Origin: Thermoplasmatota archaeon
GTDB lineage: Archaea > Thermoplasmatota > Penumbrarchaeia > Penumbrarchaeales > Penumbrarchaeaceae
Direction of reading: 5' to 3'
Assembly (NCBI GenBank): GCA_016928095.1
Contig: JAFGLL010000010.1
Location: forward strand, 1 to 41,381
Length of the DNA stretch: 41,381 nt
Part shown: positions 8,535 through 16,220 of the stretch, in pieces
How positions within the stretch are numbered: position 1 is the first letter of the stretch
Layout: each line of letters opens with the position of its first letter
Made by a program: the position numbers and the translations under genes
The notes under the pieces: generated by a model
The model's input: only the letters and a program-made list of their open reading frames with translations
Told to the model about the DNA's origin: nothing
Databases searched by the model: none

Positions 8535-8546
8535 GATATAAAAAAC
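8535..8546 (+). promoter_or_regulatory. TATA box of nadE
   Basis: GATATAAAAAAC lies about 40 bp before the nadE ATG at 8579 in an AT-rich divergent region. A start of transcription about 25 bp downstream leaves a short leader without a ribosome site. Confidence 0.5.
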
Positions 8547-8578
8547 AAATAATACGACCAGTAAAATACCTATTCTTC

Positions 8579-9433
8579 ATGAAGGACCTGATTCCCCGGT
8601 ACGACCCTCACAGCCGGACCATCATCGTGGATTTCCTGAGAGAGCGGTTCGATGAAGCAGGGGCGGACCTTGCACTGATAGGTATCTCGGGGGGCCTGGA
8701 TTCATCCCTTACCCTCGGTCTCGCCAGAGAGGCGGTCGGAAAAGATAGGGTCAAAGGTTACTTCCTGCCCTACGGCGATCTCGGTTCGGAGGACAGGATA
8801 TACGCCCGTTCGGTCTCCGAGACCTTCGGGACCGCTCTGGAGGAGATCGATATAACAGGCATGGTGGATTCCATCCCTTTCCCCATCAATGGAATGGTCC
8901 AGGGAAATGCTCAGGCCAGGGCCAGGATGCTTGTCCTCTATGCAAAGGCAAATATCCTGAACGGTCTCGTCATAGGGACATCGAACAAGACCGAGCTCTT
9001 ACTCGGATATTTCACCAAGTTTGGGGATGGAGGGGCCGATATATATCCTCTCGGGGACCTGTACAAGACCCAGGTCAGGGTCATGTCGAAGGAGATGTGT
9101 GTCCCGAGCCCTATCATAGAAAGACCCCCTTCGCCAGGTCTTATCGCTGGTCAGACCGACGAGGGCGATCTTGAGGTCCCCTATCCGTTATTGGACCAGG
9201 TACTTTACGGTCATATCAGGGATATGGACCCGGATACCATAGCAGACAATATGGATTACACTACCACCACGGTGGAGGAGATGGACCGGGCCGGTTTCGA
9301 GCCTCCCATCTCCACCGAAAAGGTCAGAGAGATACTGAGCAGGGTTAAAAGGACCCGACATAAGAGATGTCCCCTTGCTGTTCCGAAACTGGAGATCGCC
9401 ACGATCGGCCTCGACCTTAGGGAGAGGTGGTGA
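8579..9433 (+). CDS. nadE: NAD+ synthase, ammonia-dependent type
   Basis: Amidates nicotinate adenine dinucleotide to NAD+ using ATP in the cytoplasm. At 284 residues it has only the synthetase domain and no glutaminase domain, so it should use ammonia or a separate amidotransferase. The ATP-pyrophosphatase P-loop SGGLDSS is at residues 37-43. Other family blocks are GTSNKTELLLGYFTKFGDG, DIYPLGDLYKTQVR and the C-terminal KRTRHKRCPLAVP. The start at 8579 agrees with the TATA box upstream. The next gene begins 7 bases after the stop and is probably in the same transcript. NadC in this window makes nicotinate mononucleotide for the same pathway. Confidence 0.97.
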   Translation: MKDLIPRYDPHSRTIIVDFLRERFDEAGADLALIGISGGLDSSLTLGLAREAVGKDRVKGYFLPYGDLGSEDRIYARSVSETFGTALEEIDITGMVDSIPFPINGMVQGNAQARARMLVLYAKANILNGLVIGTSNKTELLLGYFTKFGDGGADIYPLGDLYKTQVRVMSKEMCVPSPIIERPPSPGLIAGQTDEGDLEVPYPLLDQVLYGHIRDMDPDTIADNMDYTTTTVEEMDRAGFEPPISTEKVREILSRVKRTRHKRCPLAVPKLEIATIGLDLRERW

Positions 9434-9440
9434 GGACAGG

Positions 9441-9944
9441 ATGGAAACGTATTGGATAATACCCATCCACGTCAGACCGGTGATATCATACAATGCGATC
9501 ATGGACGGTAGGATCACGGGTCCTTCCTCCGGAATGGACAGGTTCAACCTGACGGAAGTTGGTGATCTCATTCTGGGGCATTTCCGGGATAACGGGGCCG
9601 AGATGAGGCTGAAGAATGTGGAACCTCCCTTCCCCTGGGAGATGATCTTCAGGATGGACGGCGAGGCGAAAGCCTCGCTCCTTGGTCTGAAGGTCGGACC
9701 GAGCACCTTCAGGTCCATATTCAAGCTGCTCCATACAGGCGAACCGGGAGTGGTCTCGATAATATCGGACTCTCTCTCATCACTGGGCCGGGACCCCCTG
9801 GATTCCCCGTACTGGGGTGATGCCGAATGGCAGTCGTTCCAGAAGATGTATCGGCTGACAAGGGACAGGATCGCTTCTGATAACAGCTCTTTATGGTCCC
9901 TGCCGGGTTCAGAACTCCATGTCCATCCAGGTCTCTGTGAATGA
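9441..9944 (+). CDS. Unknown protein downstream of nadE
   Basis: A 167-residue protein I do not recognise. The ATG at 9441 is preceded by GAGGACAGG and lies 7 bases after the nadE stop, so the two are likely co-transcribed. No signal peptide, membrane helix or cysteine motif is visible. The first half has regular strand-like segments (YWIIPIHVRPVISYNAIMDG, EMRLKNV, EMIFRMDG) and the second half is helical, with a WQSFQKMYRLTRDRI helix. Its last 36 bases overlap the end of the convergent winged-helix gene. Codon use resembles the neighbours, which supports it being real. It may be an accessory of NAD metabolism by position only. Confidence 0.7.
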   Translation: METYWIIPIHVRPVISYNAIMDGRITGPSSGMDRFNLTEVGDLILGHFRDNGAEMRLKNVEPPFPWEMIFRMDGEAKASLLGLKVGPSTFRSIFKLLHTGEPGVVSIISDSLSSLGRDPLDSPYWGDAEWQSFQKMYRLTRDRIASDNSSLWSLPGSELHVHPGLCE

Positions 9945-10436
9945 GTCCACCAGGTCGTCCATGAAGGAACGTTTGTAGATGATCAGTGTCCTGGACACGG
10001 TCTCGGGGTCGGAAACGTGATATCCCTTTCCGCCCTCGTCCCCTTCTTCGATCACCAGACCCTTTTTGATCATCTTCTTCAGATGGAATGTCAGTGTGGA
10101 CCCGGACAGACCCAGCTCGGACTTCAGGTCCCTGTGTCTGGCACCCGGATTGAGCATGAGGTGCATCAGGATGGCCCTCGGGACATCCTTCCTCAGGAAA
10201 GCCAGTACGGATTTTTCTTTTGAACCGATCTTCCCCTCGGTGTAGTAACGCTTGTACCTCCCCTCCATCCGTGCGACTATCATATCCCTCTTCAGCATAT
10301 AATTGATATGGTATTCGACCACCCCCATGGGTATGTCAAGGCGCCTTGATATCTCCCTGAAATGGATACCCGGCGTGGTCTCTATCAGATCATAGATCTT
10401 CTTCCGGGTATCCAGCTGAAGAGGTTCTTCCTTCAT
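9909..10436 (-). CDS. Tandem winged-helix transcription regulator
   Basis: A 175-residue DNA-binding protein with two winged-helix domains. The first is at about 10-75: LDTRKKIYDLIETTPGIHF, recognition segment MGVVEYHINYMLKR, and a wing ending GRYKRYYTEG. The second is at about 80-145: RAILMHLMLNPGARHRDLKSELG, recognition segment GSTLTFHLKKMIKKG, and the wing GGKGYHV. A C-terminal helix follows (LIIYKRSFMDDLVDSF), likely for dimerisation. The start at 10436 is preceded by GGTGATACCCCG; the longer open frame upstream would run into the membrane gene. It is third in an operon after an anchored ectodomain protein and a 3-TM protein. The domain order and key residues parallel the C-terminal part of the 1266-residue regulator encoded next door, so it is probably the soluble output of a split version of that system. 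Confidence 0.88.
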   Translation of the reverse strand: MKEEPLQLDTRKKIYDLIETTPGIHFREISRRLDIPMGVVEYHINYMLKRDMIVARMEGRYKRYYTEGKIGSKEKSVLAFLRKDVPRAILMHLMLNPGARHRDLKSELGLSGSTLTFHLKKMIKKGLVIEEGDEGGKGYHVSDPETVSRTLIIYKRSFMDDLVDSFTETWMDMEF

Positions 10437-10455
10437 CGGGGTATCACCAGAGCCC

Positions 10456-10764
10456 TCAGGACCTGCCCTTTCTGAACAAAGCCAGATATAGTGCCAGTAG
10501 GACCAGCACATCAATTGCAAGCATTATGTCGAAGGAGAAGGCGAAACCCCTTGGAACCCTCACAAGGTCCGTGAAGTACAGACCAACCGCAAGGAATATC
10601 CCCTTGAGGAGGAAGAGGATGAAGGATATGGTCACCATACCCACCTTGGGATTTCCGGTACGTCGGTATGACAGGAGACCGATGACGGTGAGGGCAAGGG
10701 ACAATACCATCAGAAGTCCCACCAGGACATCCTTCGACGCTGCCGCCACGTCCAGGAATTCCAT
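10456..10764 (-). CDS. Three-helix membrane protein of the split regulator operon
   Basis: A 102-residue integral membrane protein with three clear helices at about 13-33, 42-64 and 75-97 and short polar loops (SYRRTGNPK between the first two). No catalytic motif is seen. The ATG directly follows the stop of the upstream ectodomain gene, and a near-perfect ribosome site lies 6 bases before it. The winged-helix gene starts 19 bases downstream. Small 3-TM proteins next to winged-helix genes are common in Thermoplasmata as I recall; a role in relaying a membrane signal is inferred from context only. Confidence 0.85.
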   Translation of the reverse strand: MEFLDVAAASKDVLVGLLMVLSLALTVIGLLSYRRTGNPKVGMVTISFILFLLKGIFLAVGLYFTDLVRVPRGFAFSFDIMLAIDVLVLLALYLALFRKGRS

Positions 10765-12135
10765 TCAGGTATCACCTCCTTTCCTCTTCATGGTCATGAC
10801 CTTCCTCGAGTAAAGTGTTGCTCCCACCACAAGTATCCCAAGGCCCAGACCACATAGCATTATCAGAACGCTATTGCGGATGAAATCCTCGTCGGGTTTC
10901 ACATCCGGTATGTTCTCCGGGTCCATTCCCACGGTCGGATCGTGATGGATCACCTGAACGTCCCCTTCGAGGGGGTAAGAGAACCAGATGTCGGCCACTC
11001 CATCGCCGATATCGTACCATGTCGATGCCTCCGACCCTGTGCTCAACGATGAGTAACCCACGGTGATCTCATCGGTCCACGAATAGGTGTTCTGCGTCCC
11101 GCCCCTATCGTTGACCACCCTGAGCTGGTGAACAACGGGGTCAGATCCATCCTCCGGACCTTCCTCGATGGACCTCTCTCCCGTATCGTCCCTCAATGTG
11201 TGGAGCACTGCAATATGCGTCGCATCAAGAGGCTGCCAGAGATCTATGTCGATATCGAACTTCTGGGAGTCATAGGTCTCGAGCAGCAATGTGGAGGTCA
11301 GCCTGAAGGTGACCTTCGCCCAGGCCACGAAGGTGGTGGTACCTGCAAGCCTGAGCTGAACGACACCGTAGAGGGATATGACCACTCCGTTCTTGACATC
11401 AAGGTCGAGCTCCCAGTCGACCATGGTGAGGTCGGCCTCGTACTTCTTCTCGTCCAGTTCCGGGTCCCAAACACCGTCGCTGTCGGAATCGTCGAAGGCT
11501 ATGAGGGTCGTGTATGTCAGAGAAGAGGTAGAACCCCTTCCTTCGTCAACCGTGTAGAAGAAGGTGAGCTGGGGGTATGTCTGGTTCACCGAGATCGTCA
11601 GAGGGTCCCCGATCACGTAGACCTTGTCCCTGTCTGTACTGACGGACACCCTGCCGGTACCCTGCGGGGCCTCGAACATCTGCGGCCTGTAGATATCCGA
11701 TGTGAAGATCTCCTTGACAACAGGGTCAAGGCTGGAATCGGTGGAATACAGTTCCAGTTCGATCCGGTAATGGCCCGTTACCCCAAAAAGCGATATGTCC
11801 CCTCCTGAGAACCTGAGCTCCAATTCGTGTGGTCCGATCTCCAACACCAGCGGTCCGTGGCTCGCAGCTATATGGTCACCGCCGATGGTCCCGTGAAGGA
11901 TATAGGCACCCGGTTCGTAGACGTTGACCTTCACCTTGATGACGAGATACTCGGCGAGACCGTTATGGTCCGCATCCTCAAGGACATCGGTAGCCTCGTC
12001 ACCGAAGTCTATTACGGTGGCTCCCTGTGAACTTGACATGATCGGCATGAGCATGGTCAGTGTCAGCAGGCACATCAGAACCACAGTCTGCCCGGTGAAG
12101 GGCACCCTCCCGTAGAACGATAACATTCCAGGCAT
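10765..12135 (-). CDS. Secreted ectodomain protein with one C-terminal membrane anchor
   Basis: A 456-residue protein. The signal peptide is at about 15-38 (VVLMCLLTLTMLMPIMSSSQG). A beta-rich domain starts at VIDFGDEATDVLEDADHNG, which contains an Asp-rich DADHNGLAEYLVI turn that I associate with a recurrent archaeal surface module. A second acidic loop is DDSDSDGVWDPELDE. One membrane helix lies at about 418-440 (LIMLCGLGLGILVVGATLY), followed by a short basic tail. The ATG at 12135 has GGAGGG eight bases upstream; an in-frame upstream start at 12171 would add residues before the signal peptide and lies at the likely transcription start. First gene of a three-gene operon with a 3-TM protein and a tandem winged-helix protein, so it may be the sensor of a split transmembrane regulator. 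The ligand is unknown. Confidence 0.82.
   Translation of the reverse strand: MPGMLSFYGRVPFTGQTVVLMCLLTLTMLMPIMSSSQGATVIDFGDEATDVLEDADHNGLAEYLVIKVKVNVYEPGAYILHGTIGGDHIAASHGPLVLEIGPHELELRFSGGDISLFGVTGHYRIELELYSTDSSLDPVVKEIFTSDIYRPQMFEAPQGTGRVSVSTDRDKVYVIGDPLTISVNQTYPQLTFFYTVDEGRGSTSSLTYTTLIAFDDSDSDGVWDPELDEKKYEADLTMVDWELDLDVKNGVVISLYGVVQLRLAGTTTFVAWAKVTFRLTSTLLLETYDSQKFDIDIDLWQPLDATHIAVLHTLRDDTGERSIEEGPEDGSDPVVHQLRVVNDRGGTQNTYSWTDEITVGYSSLSTGSEASTWYDIGDGVADIWFSYPLEGDVQVIHHDPTVGMDPENIPDVKPDEDFIRNSVLIMLCGLGLGILVVGATLYSRKVMTMKRKGGDT
10771..10779 (-). promoter_or_regulatory. Strong Shine-Dalgarno site
   Basis: GGAGGTGAT is complementary to the archaeal 16S rRNA 3' end. It lies 6 bases before the ATG at 10764 and inside the last codons of the upstream gene. 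It fixes the start of the 3-TM protein and shows that this lineage uses ribosome sites inside operons. Confidence 0.75.
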
Positions 12136-12184
12136 GTTCACGACCCTCCCTGACGGCCGCTGACATACCAAATGGAGGGGTACG

Positions 12185-12196
12185 GATATAAAAGAT
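12185..12196 (-). promoter_or_regulatory. TATA box of the split regulator operon
   Basis: On the minus strand ATCTTTTATATC lies about 55 bp before the ATG at 12135. Transcription about 25 bp downstream would leave a leader of about 30 bases that contains the GGAGGG ribosome site. Confidence 0.55.
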
Positions 12197-12249
12197 TTGT
12201 AGGGCGTACATTGAACAGGTCCAGGATGAAGCGTCTGGAGGGGGCATCA

Positions 12250-12259
12250 TCGGATCCGA
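12250..12259. repeat. 10-bp palindrome in the divergent promoter region
   Basis: TCGGATCCGA is a perfect dyad centred about 42 bp (about four helical turns) from the larger palindrome at 12288-12304. Possibly a half or secondary regulator site; a 10-bp dyad alone can be chance. Confidence 0.3.
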
Positions 12260-12287
12260 CCGTACAATTGATGAGCGGTGTACATCG

Positions 12288-12304
12288 CGATCTGGACCAG
12301 ATCG
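12288..12304. promoter_or_regulatory. 17-bp perfect palindrome, candidate operator
   Basis: CGATCTGGACCAGATCG is a perfect inverted repeat (8+1+8). It sits between two divergently transcribed systems that both encode tandem winged-helix domains, about 40 bp upstream of the TATA box at 12339. Size and symmetry suit a dimeric winged-helix protein. Binding by either neighbour is inferred, not shown. Confidence 0.55.
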
Positions 12305-12338
12305 TCCTTTTAGACCGATGCAGGGAAAGTACGTACAG

Positions 12339-12353
12339 ATAAAAAGATATATC
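12339..12353 (+). promoter_or_regulatory. TATA box of the 1266-residue regulator gene
   Basis: ATAAAAAGATATATC lies about 35 bp before the ATG at 12383. The ribosome site GGAGATGG is directly before the start, so the leader is short. Confidence 0.55.
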
Positions 12354-12382
12354 AAGAAAACCAGTGAATCAGGAGATGGACC

Positions 12383-15300
12383 ATGTCCTCCAAGAAGCGA
12401 TTCGACCAGTCGATATCCTTCATTATTGTTATAGTGGCAGCTCTGTCCTTTGCATCGATACCAGATAGTGGTTCCGCCCGGACCACGGAACAGCTCCTCA
12501 AGGGGAACACACCTGGCGAGTTCTTCGACCTGGAGTTCCCCCAGGGAGGAGGCAGGGACTCAAGTGTATCGATATCGGTACCTGACAGCGGCCCTGTAAT
12601 GACCTCGAGCCTGATCATATCCACTGTGGAAGGATCGGCAGGACCCGATAGCATCTTCATCGACATCGGTTCGGACGAGAGGTCCGAATGGACGTTCGGT
12701 GGGGCCGAGGAGGGTGCTTTCGGTCTGCAGAATTCATTCGTGAACGGCAAGAAGGTCATTCGCGACAGTTTGAACCAAAATGCCGTGATATACTCCTTCT
12801 TCCTGCCGCAGGGATCGGACATCCTCTCCTCCGGGATGTGGGTTTCAAGCCCCCCCTCACCGGAAGTGGAAGGGATAAGGAGCGTCTTCGGAATGGGCAA
12901 GGACCTGCTTTCTGTAGATGCGGTGGATGCGGGCGATATAGACTTGGACGGTGAGCTCGAACTCGTATATTTCGATCCCCGGGACGATTGCATATACGCA
13001 ATAGACGTGGAAGAAGGCCAGAACACTTCGAAAGTAGCGCTGGTGGAAGATGTACCAGGCGTGACCACACTGACCGTCATCGAGGGCTCCAGGGACTGTT
13101 CGAACGGGATATTGTTCTCCATGACAGAGAACGGGGAAGGTTCTGTAGGGATGCTCCTCGGAAACGACCTTGAGAACATGGAGCGCATGGAACTATCATC
13201 CGGACTACCGGCCAATTCTTCCGGATACTGTTACAACAGGGACACGGGTCTAATACATGTCCTCTCCGGGCTCTCAGGGAGGATCATGAGGGTTTCCATG
13301 GTGAGTGGTGATAAGGTCAACACCACAGATGTCCTCGATGCATCCATCAACGGAAGCGCCATTGCGGAAGCCGATCTCGACGGAGATGGCGACCAAGACC
13401 TGGTGGTATTTCCCGGGGTGTCCTCCGGAAGCAATGTGACCATCTGCGCATCGAGTGTCGAGAACGGCACCGAAGTGCTGACCCTAGACGACACCGGTAT
13501 CCCTCTGTGGAGCGAGAGCATCGCTGCGGTCCTTGATATCGACGGGGACGGAAAAGAGGAGATCTACATCTCCATGGGTCTTCACAAGAGGATAGCCTCC
13601 CTCTATCTTGACGGGTCGGGCAGCATGTCCCTGAAATGGATCGGCCTCAACAACACCGACGGAAGACCCAGGAGCCTCCCGAGGGAGAGCTACGGCGACG
13701 GCAGCATATTCCAAGGTCCTGAAGGACTGTTGTACATATCCACATACGACGGCCTCTATCATGTCCTTCCCCGGGATGGACCCGAATCCGACCATATCTG
13801 GAGAAAATCCCTCACACTTTCTTCATTGGCGATGATCTGCAGGGTCGAGGACGGATACAAGGTTGCCGCTATCGGGACGGACAATTCCCTGTTTGTAGGC
13901 AACGCCATGTGGTCTTCCGGGAGCGACGTGGTAATGAGGTCGGTAGAAGGTGATGTGAATATTGAGGTCGTATTGGACGCTACAGAAGGGAAGAACGTGG
14001 ACATAAGCCACTTGGTCCTTATGGGGGACGATAGACCCATGAAGGTCACACCTTCGGGCAATATCCTTCTTAGGTATGATATAGCCATTACGGGTTCCGA
14101 CGGTTTCCTCTCCATGACCGCTCTGAGGATCGATTACGATGTAAGGATGGATGCATCGTCCTCGGTGTCTTTCAATCCGGCGATCCAGAAGGTGGTGGAC
14201 ACTTCCGATCTGATCGACATACCCATCACCGTCAGGGCCACATCAGAGGGTGTATTGAGGATCGGGCCTGTCAAAATGAGGTATGATTCTCCTCCCGATG
14301 TCCTTCCCACCCTCCCAAGGACCCTCTCTGTCAAAGAAGGGTCATCAGGCACGAGCCTGTTCAATATAAGAGACCATATCCAGGATGACGATCTGCTGCC
14401 CCAAGGTCTCGATGTGGAAATAATCCCTGGCCCAGATCTACCCCCATCCTTGTTATTCTTCGACAGGAACGGGAACCTGGTCGTGCAGCCTTTCATGTTC
14501 CCCGATCTGAACGGTGAGTTCCTGTTCGCTCTGACGGTTTCGGATCTCAGGAGCACTGTCCAGACAGAACCCATATCCCTTATAATCGAGCCGACCCCGG
14601 ACAGTCCGGTCCTTGTGGGTGGGGTCGACGAGATGACGATAATGGAAGGTGGAGTGTCATTCATACAGCTTTCCGGTGAGGGCGGGATGTTCATGGACCC
14701 CGACGGGGACCTCCCACTTTTCACATGCAGCATCGCCGATCCGCAGCCTCTATCACTGCGCGATACGGTGGAGATCGAATTCATCAACGACACGATCGAG
14801 CTCTTGGCGCCGATCTCGGGTTCTGGAGGAAGCTTCAGGCTAGAGATCACGGCTTCCGACGGTTCCGGAGAGAGCGACCCGGCAATGGGTGCGGTCAAGG
14901 TGAACATTCTGAACAATGATGCCCCCCCTCTGCTTGGCAGGAACCCCGGTCCAGTCACCCTCATGGAGGACCAGGATACACCGTCCAGGGTCCCTCTGAG
15001 CGGCTGGTTCCTGGACCCAGATACGGAGCTGTCCGGATACGAGTTCGATGTCTATTCCCCTGTTGCCCGGCTGGAGGCCGATATCAAGGATGCCGGTGGC
15101 GAACCGTACCTCTCCCTTCTACCCACAGGCAACCTGAACGGTGAGTACTCGCTCATGGTGGAGATGACCTCGGAGGGGACCATCATCGTCGACAGGCTGA
15201 AGGTCGATATCAAACCTGTAGCCGATGTCCCCCGGGTCTTCATGGACGGAAAGGACCTTCTCGAGAACCGGGGATGGCTCCTCAACGGGCACGTGAGCGA

Positions 15301-16183
15301 TCCGGATTCGGACACCGGGATCATCGAGTACCGCATAGGTGACGGAGATTGGATGACGGCATGGGGTTTCGAGAGCTGGTCCCTGGTCGTCGATTTCAGG
15401 AGCATGCCCACGGGGAGCGCCTTCGTTTTCATTCGTGCCTTCGATGGGGAGGAATACTCCATCGTTACCTACATCAAGCTGTCAAGTCCCGAAGAGCAGC
15501 CATTGCCTATCATACATGATCCAGGAACCGATGTGCCTGACGACGATGATGATGGAGATGATCCATTCTTACCTGGTGATGATGAGGATCTGGTACCCCA
15601 CGAGGATAACGGGAGGGATGCCCCCTGGCTTCTCTACGGTGGCATTGCTGGGGTCTTACTCTCCCTTCTTGCGTTCTTCGGGTTCACGGAGGTGGGGATG
15701 GTGGTGATGTTCACCATGGGCGTCACTCTTTATTCGAAGCTCAGCAAGAAGGACATCCTCAACCACGAGGTGAGGGGGCTCATAAGAGGTTATATAATAG
15801 CGAATCCGGGCGACCATTATTCGTCCATCAAGCGTAACCTGGACCTCAACAATGGTACCCTGGCCTATCATCTCAGGGTCCTCGAGCAGTCGGGATTCAT
15901 AAAATCCATGTACGACGGTATCTACAAGAGATACTACCCATCGAACGTGAACATCTCCAAGCTCAAGAAGAACGTATCCAAGCAGGAGGAGATATTCAAT
16001 ATCATACTGGAGAACCCCGGGGTCACCATGGAGCAGATAGGACACTTGATAGGCGTCTCACGTCAGGTGGTCAATTATCACGTCAAGAACCTGATCCGGG
16101 CAGGCGTAGTCTCCTACCTCAGGGACCAGAAATCCGCGAAGTTCTTCCCGATCGACCAAGCGGATCATGGGTTCGAGACATAG
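12383..16183 (+). CDS. Transmembrane one-component regulator: large ectodomain fused to two winged-helix domains
   Basis: A 1266-residue fusion. The N terminus is a signal peptide (about 10-32). About 165-420 contains FG-GAP/VCBS-like repeats with calcium-type loops DIDLDGELEL, DLDGDGDQDL and DIDGDGKEEI. About 640-1000 holds cadherin/Ig-like modules, each opening near LSVKEG, MTIMEGG or VTLMEDQ. An Asp-rich linker leads to a hydrophobic helix at about 1082-1101 and a second, shorter hydrophobic stretch (MVVMFTMGVTLYSKL). Two winged helices follow: about 1127-1186 (ANPGDHYSSIKRNL, NGTLAYHLRVLE, GIYKRYYP) and about 1200-1256 (ENPGVTMEQIG, SRQVVNYHVKNL). The DNA-binding part must be cytoplasmic, so the second hydrophobic stretch probably does not cross the membrane. 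GGAGATGG precedes the ATG. It likely senses a surface ligand and acts on DNA directly. Similar TM-winged-helix C termini occur in other archaea as I recall; target and ligand are unknown. Confidence 0.87.
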   Translation: MSSKKRFDQSISFIIVIVAALSFASIPDSGSARTTEQLLKGNTPGEFFDLEFPQGGGRDSSVSISVPDSGPVMTSSLIISTVEGSAGPDSIFIDIGSDERSEWTFGGAEEGAFGLQNSFVNGKKVIRDSLNQNAVIYSFFLPQGSDILSSGMWVSSPPSPEVEGIRSVFGMGKDLLSVDAVDAGDIDLDGELELVYFDPRDDCIYAIDVEEGQNTSKVALVEDVPGVTTLTVIEGSRDCSNGILFSMTENGEGSVGMLLGNDLENMERMELSSGLPANSSGYCYNRDTGLIHVLSGLSGRIMRVSMVSGDKVNTTDVLDASINGSAIAEADLDGDGDQDLVVFPGVSSGSNVTICASSVENGTEVLTLDDTGIPLWSESIAAVLDIDGDGKEEIYISMGLHKRIASLYLDGSGSMSLKWIGLNNTDGRPRSLPRESYGDGSIFQGPEGLLYISTYDGLYHVLPRDGPESDHIWRKSLTLSSLAMICRVEDGYKVAAIGTDNSLFVGNAMWSSGSDVVMRSVEGDVNIEVVLDATEGKNVDISHLVLMGDDRPMKVTPSGNILLRYDIAITGSDGFLSMTALRIDYDVRMDASSSVSFNPAIQKVVDTSDLIDIPITVRATSEGVLRIGPVKMRYDSPPDVLPTLPRTLSVKEGSSGTSLFNIRDHIQDDDLLPQGLDVEIIPGPDLPPSLLFFDRNGNLVVQPFMFPDLNGEFLFALTVSDLRSTVQTEPISLIIEPTPDSPVLVGGVDEMTIMEGGVSFIQLSGEGGMFMDPDGDLPLFTCSIADPQPLSLRDTVEIEFINDTIELLAPISGSGGSFRLEITASDGSGESDPAMGAVKVNILNNDAPPLLGRNPGPVTLMEDQDTPSRVPLSGWFLDPDTELSGYEFDVYSPVARLEADIKDAGGEPYLSLLPTGNLNGEYSLMVEMTSEGTIIVDRLKVDIKPVADVPRVFMDGKDLLENRGWLLNGHVSDPDSDTGIIEYRIGDGDWMTAWGFESWSLVVDFRSMPTGSAFVFIRAFDGEEYSIVTYIKLSSPEEQPLPIIHDPGTDVPDDDDDGDDPFLPGDDEDLVPHEDNGRDAPWLLYGGIAGVLLSLLAFFGFTEVGMVVMFTMGVTLYSKLSKKDILNHEVRGLIRGYIIANPGDHYSSIKRNLDLNNGTLAYHLRVLEQSGFIKSMYDGIYKRYYPSNVNISKLKKNVSKQEEIFNIILENPGVTMEQIGHLIGVSRQVVNYHVKNLIRAGVVSYLRDQKSAKFFPIDQADHGFET

Positions 16184-16220
16184 CGAAAATCATTTCTCAT
16201 CAAAGGCCGATGCTCCTGTC

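Noticed and set aside
8461-8580. A 40-codon N-terminal extension of the TBP-like protein
   Set aside because: It would overlap the nadE start and pass through the AT-rich divergent promoter; the TBP repeat begins right after TTG 8460.
12352-13215. A 287-codon minus-strand open frame opposite the large regulator
   Set aside because: Ser/Pro-rich composition and no domain; the plus-strand frame carries calcium loops and a signal peptide.
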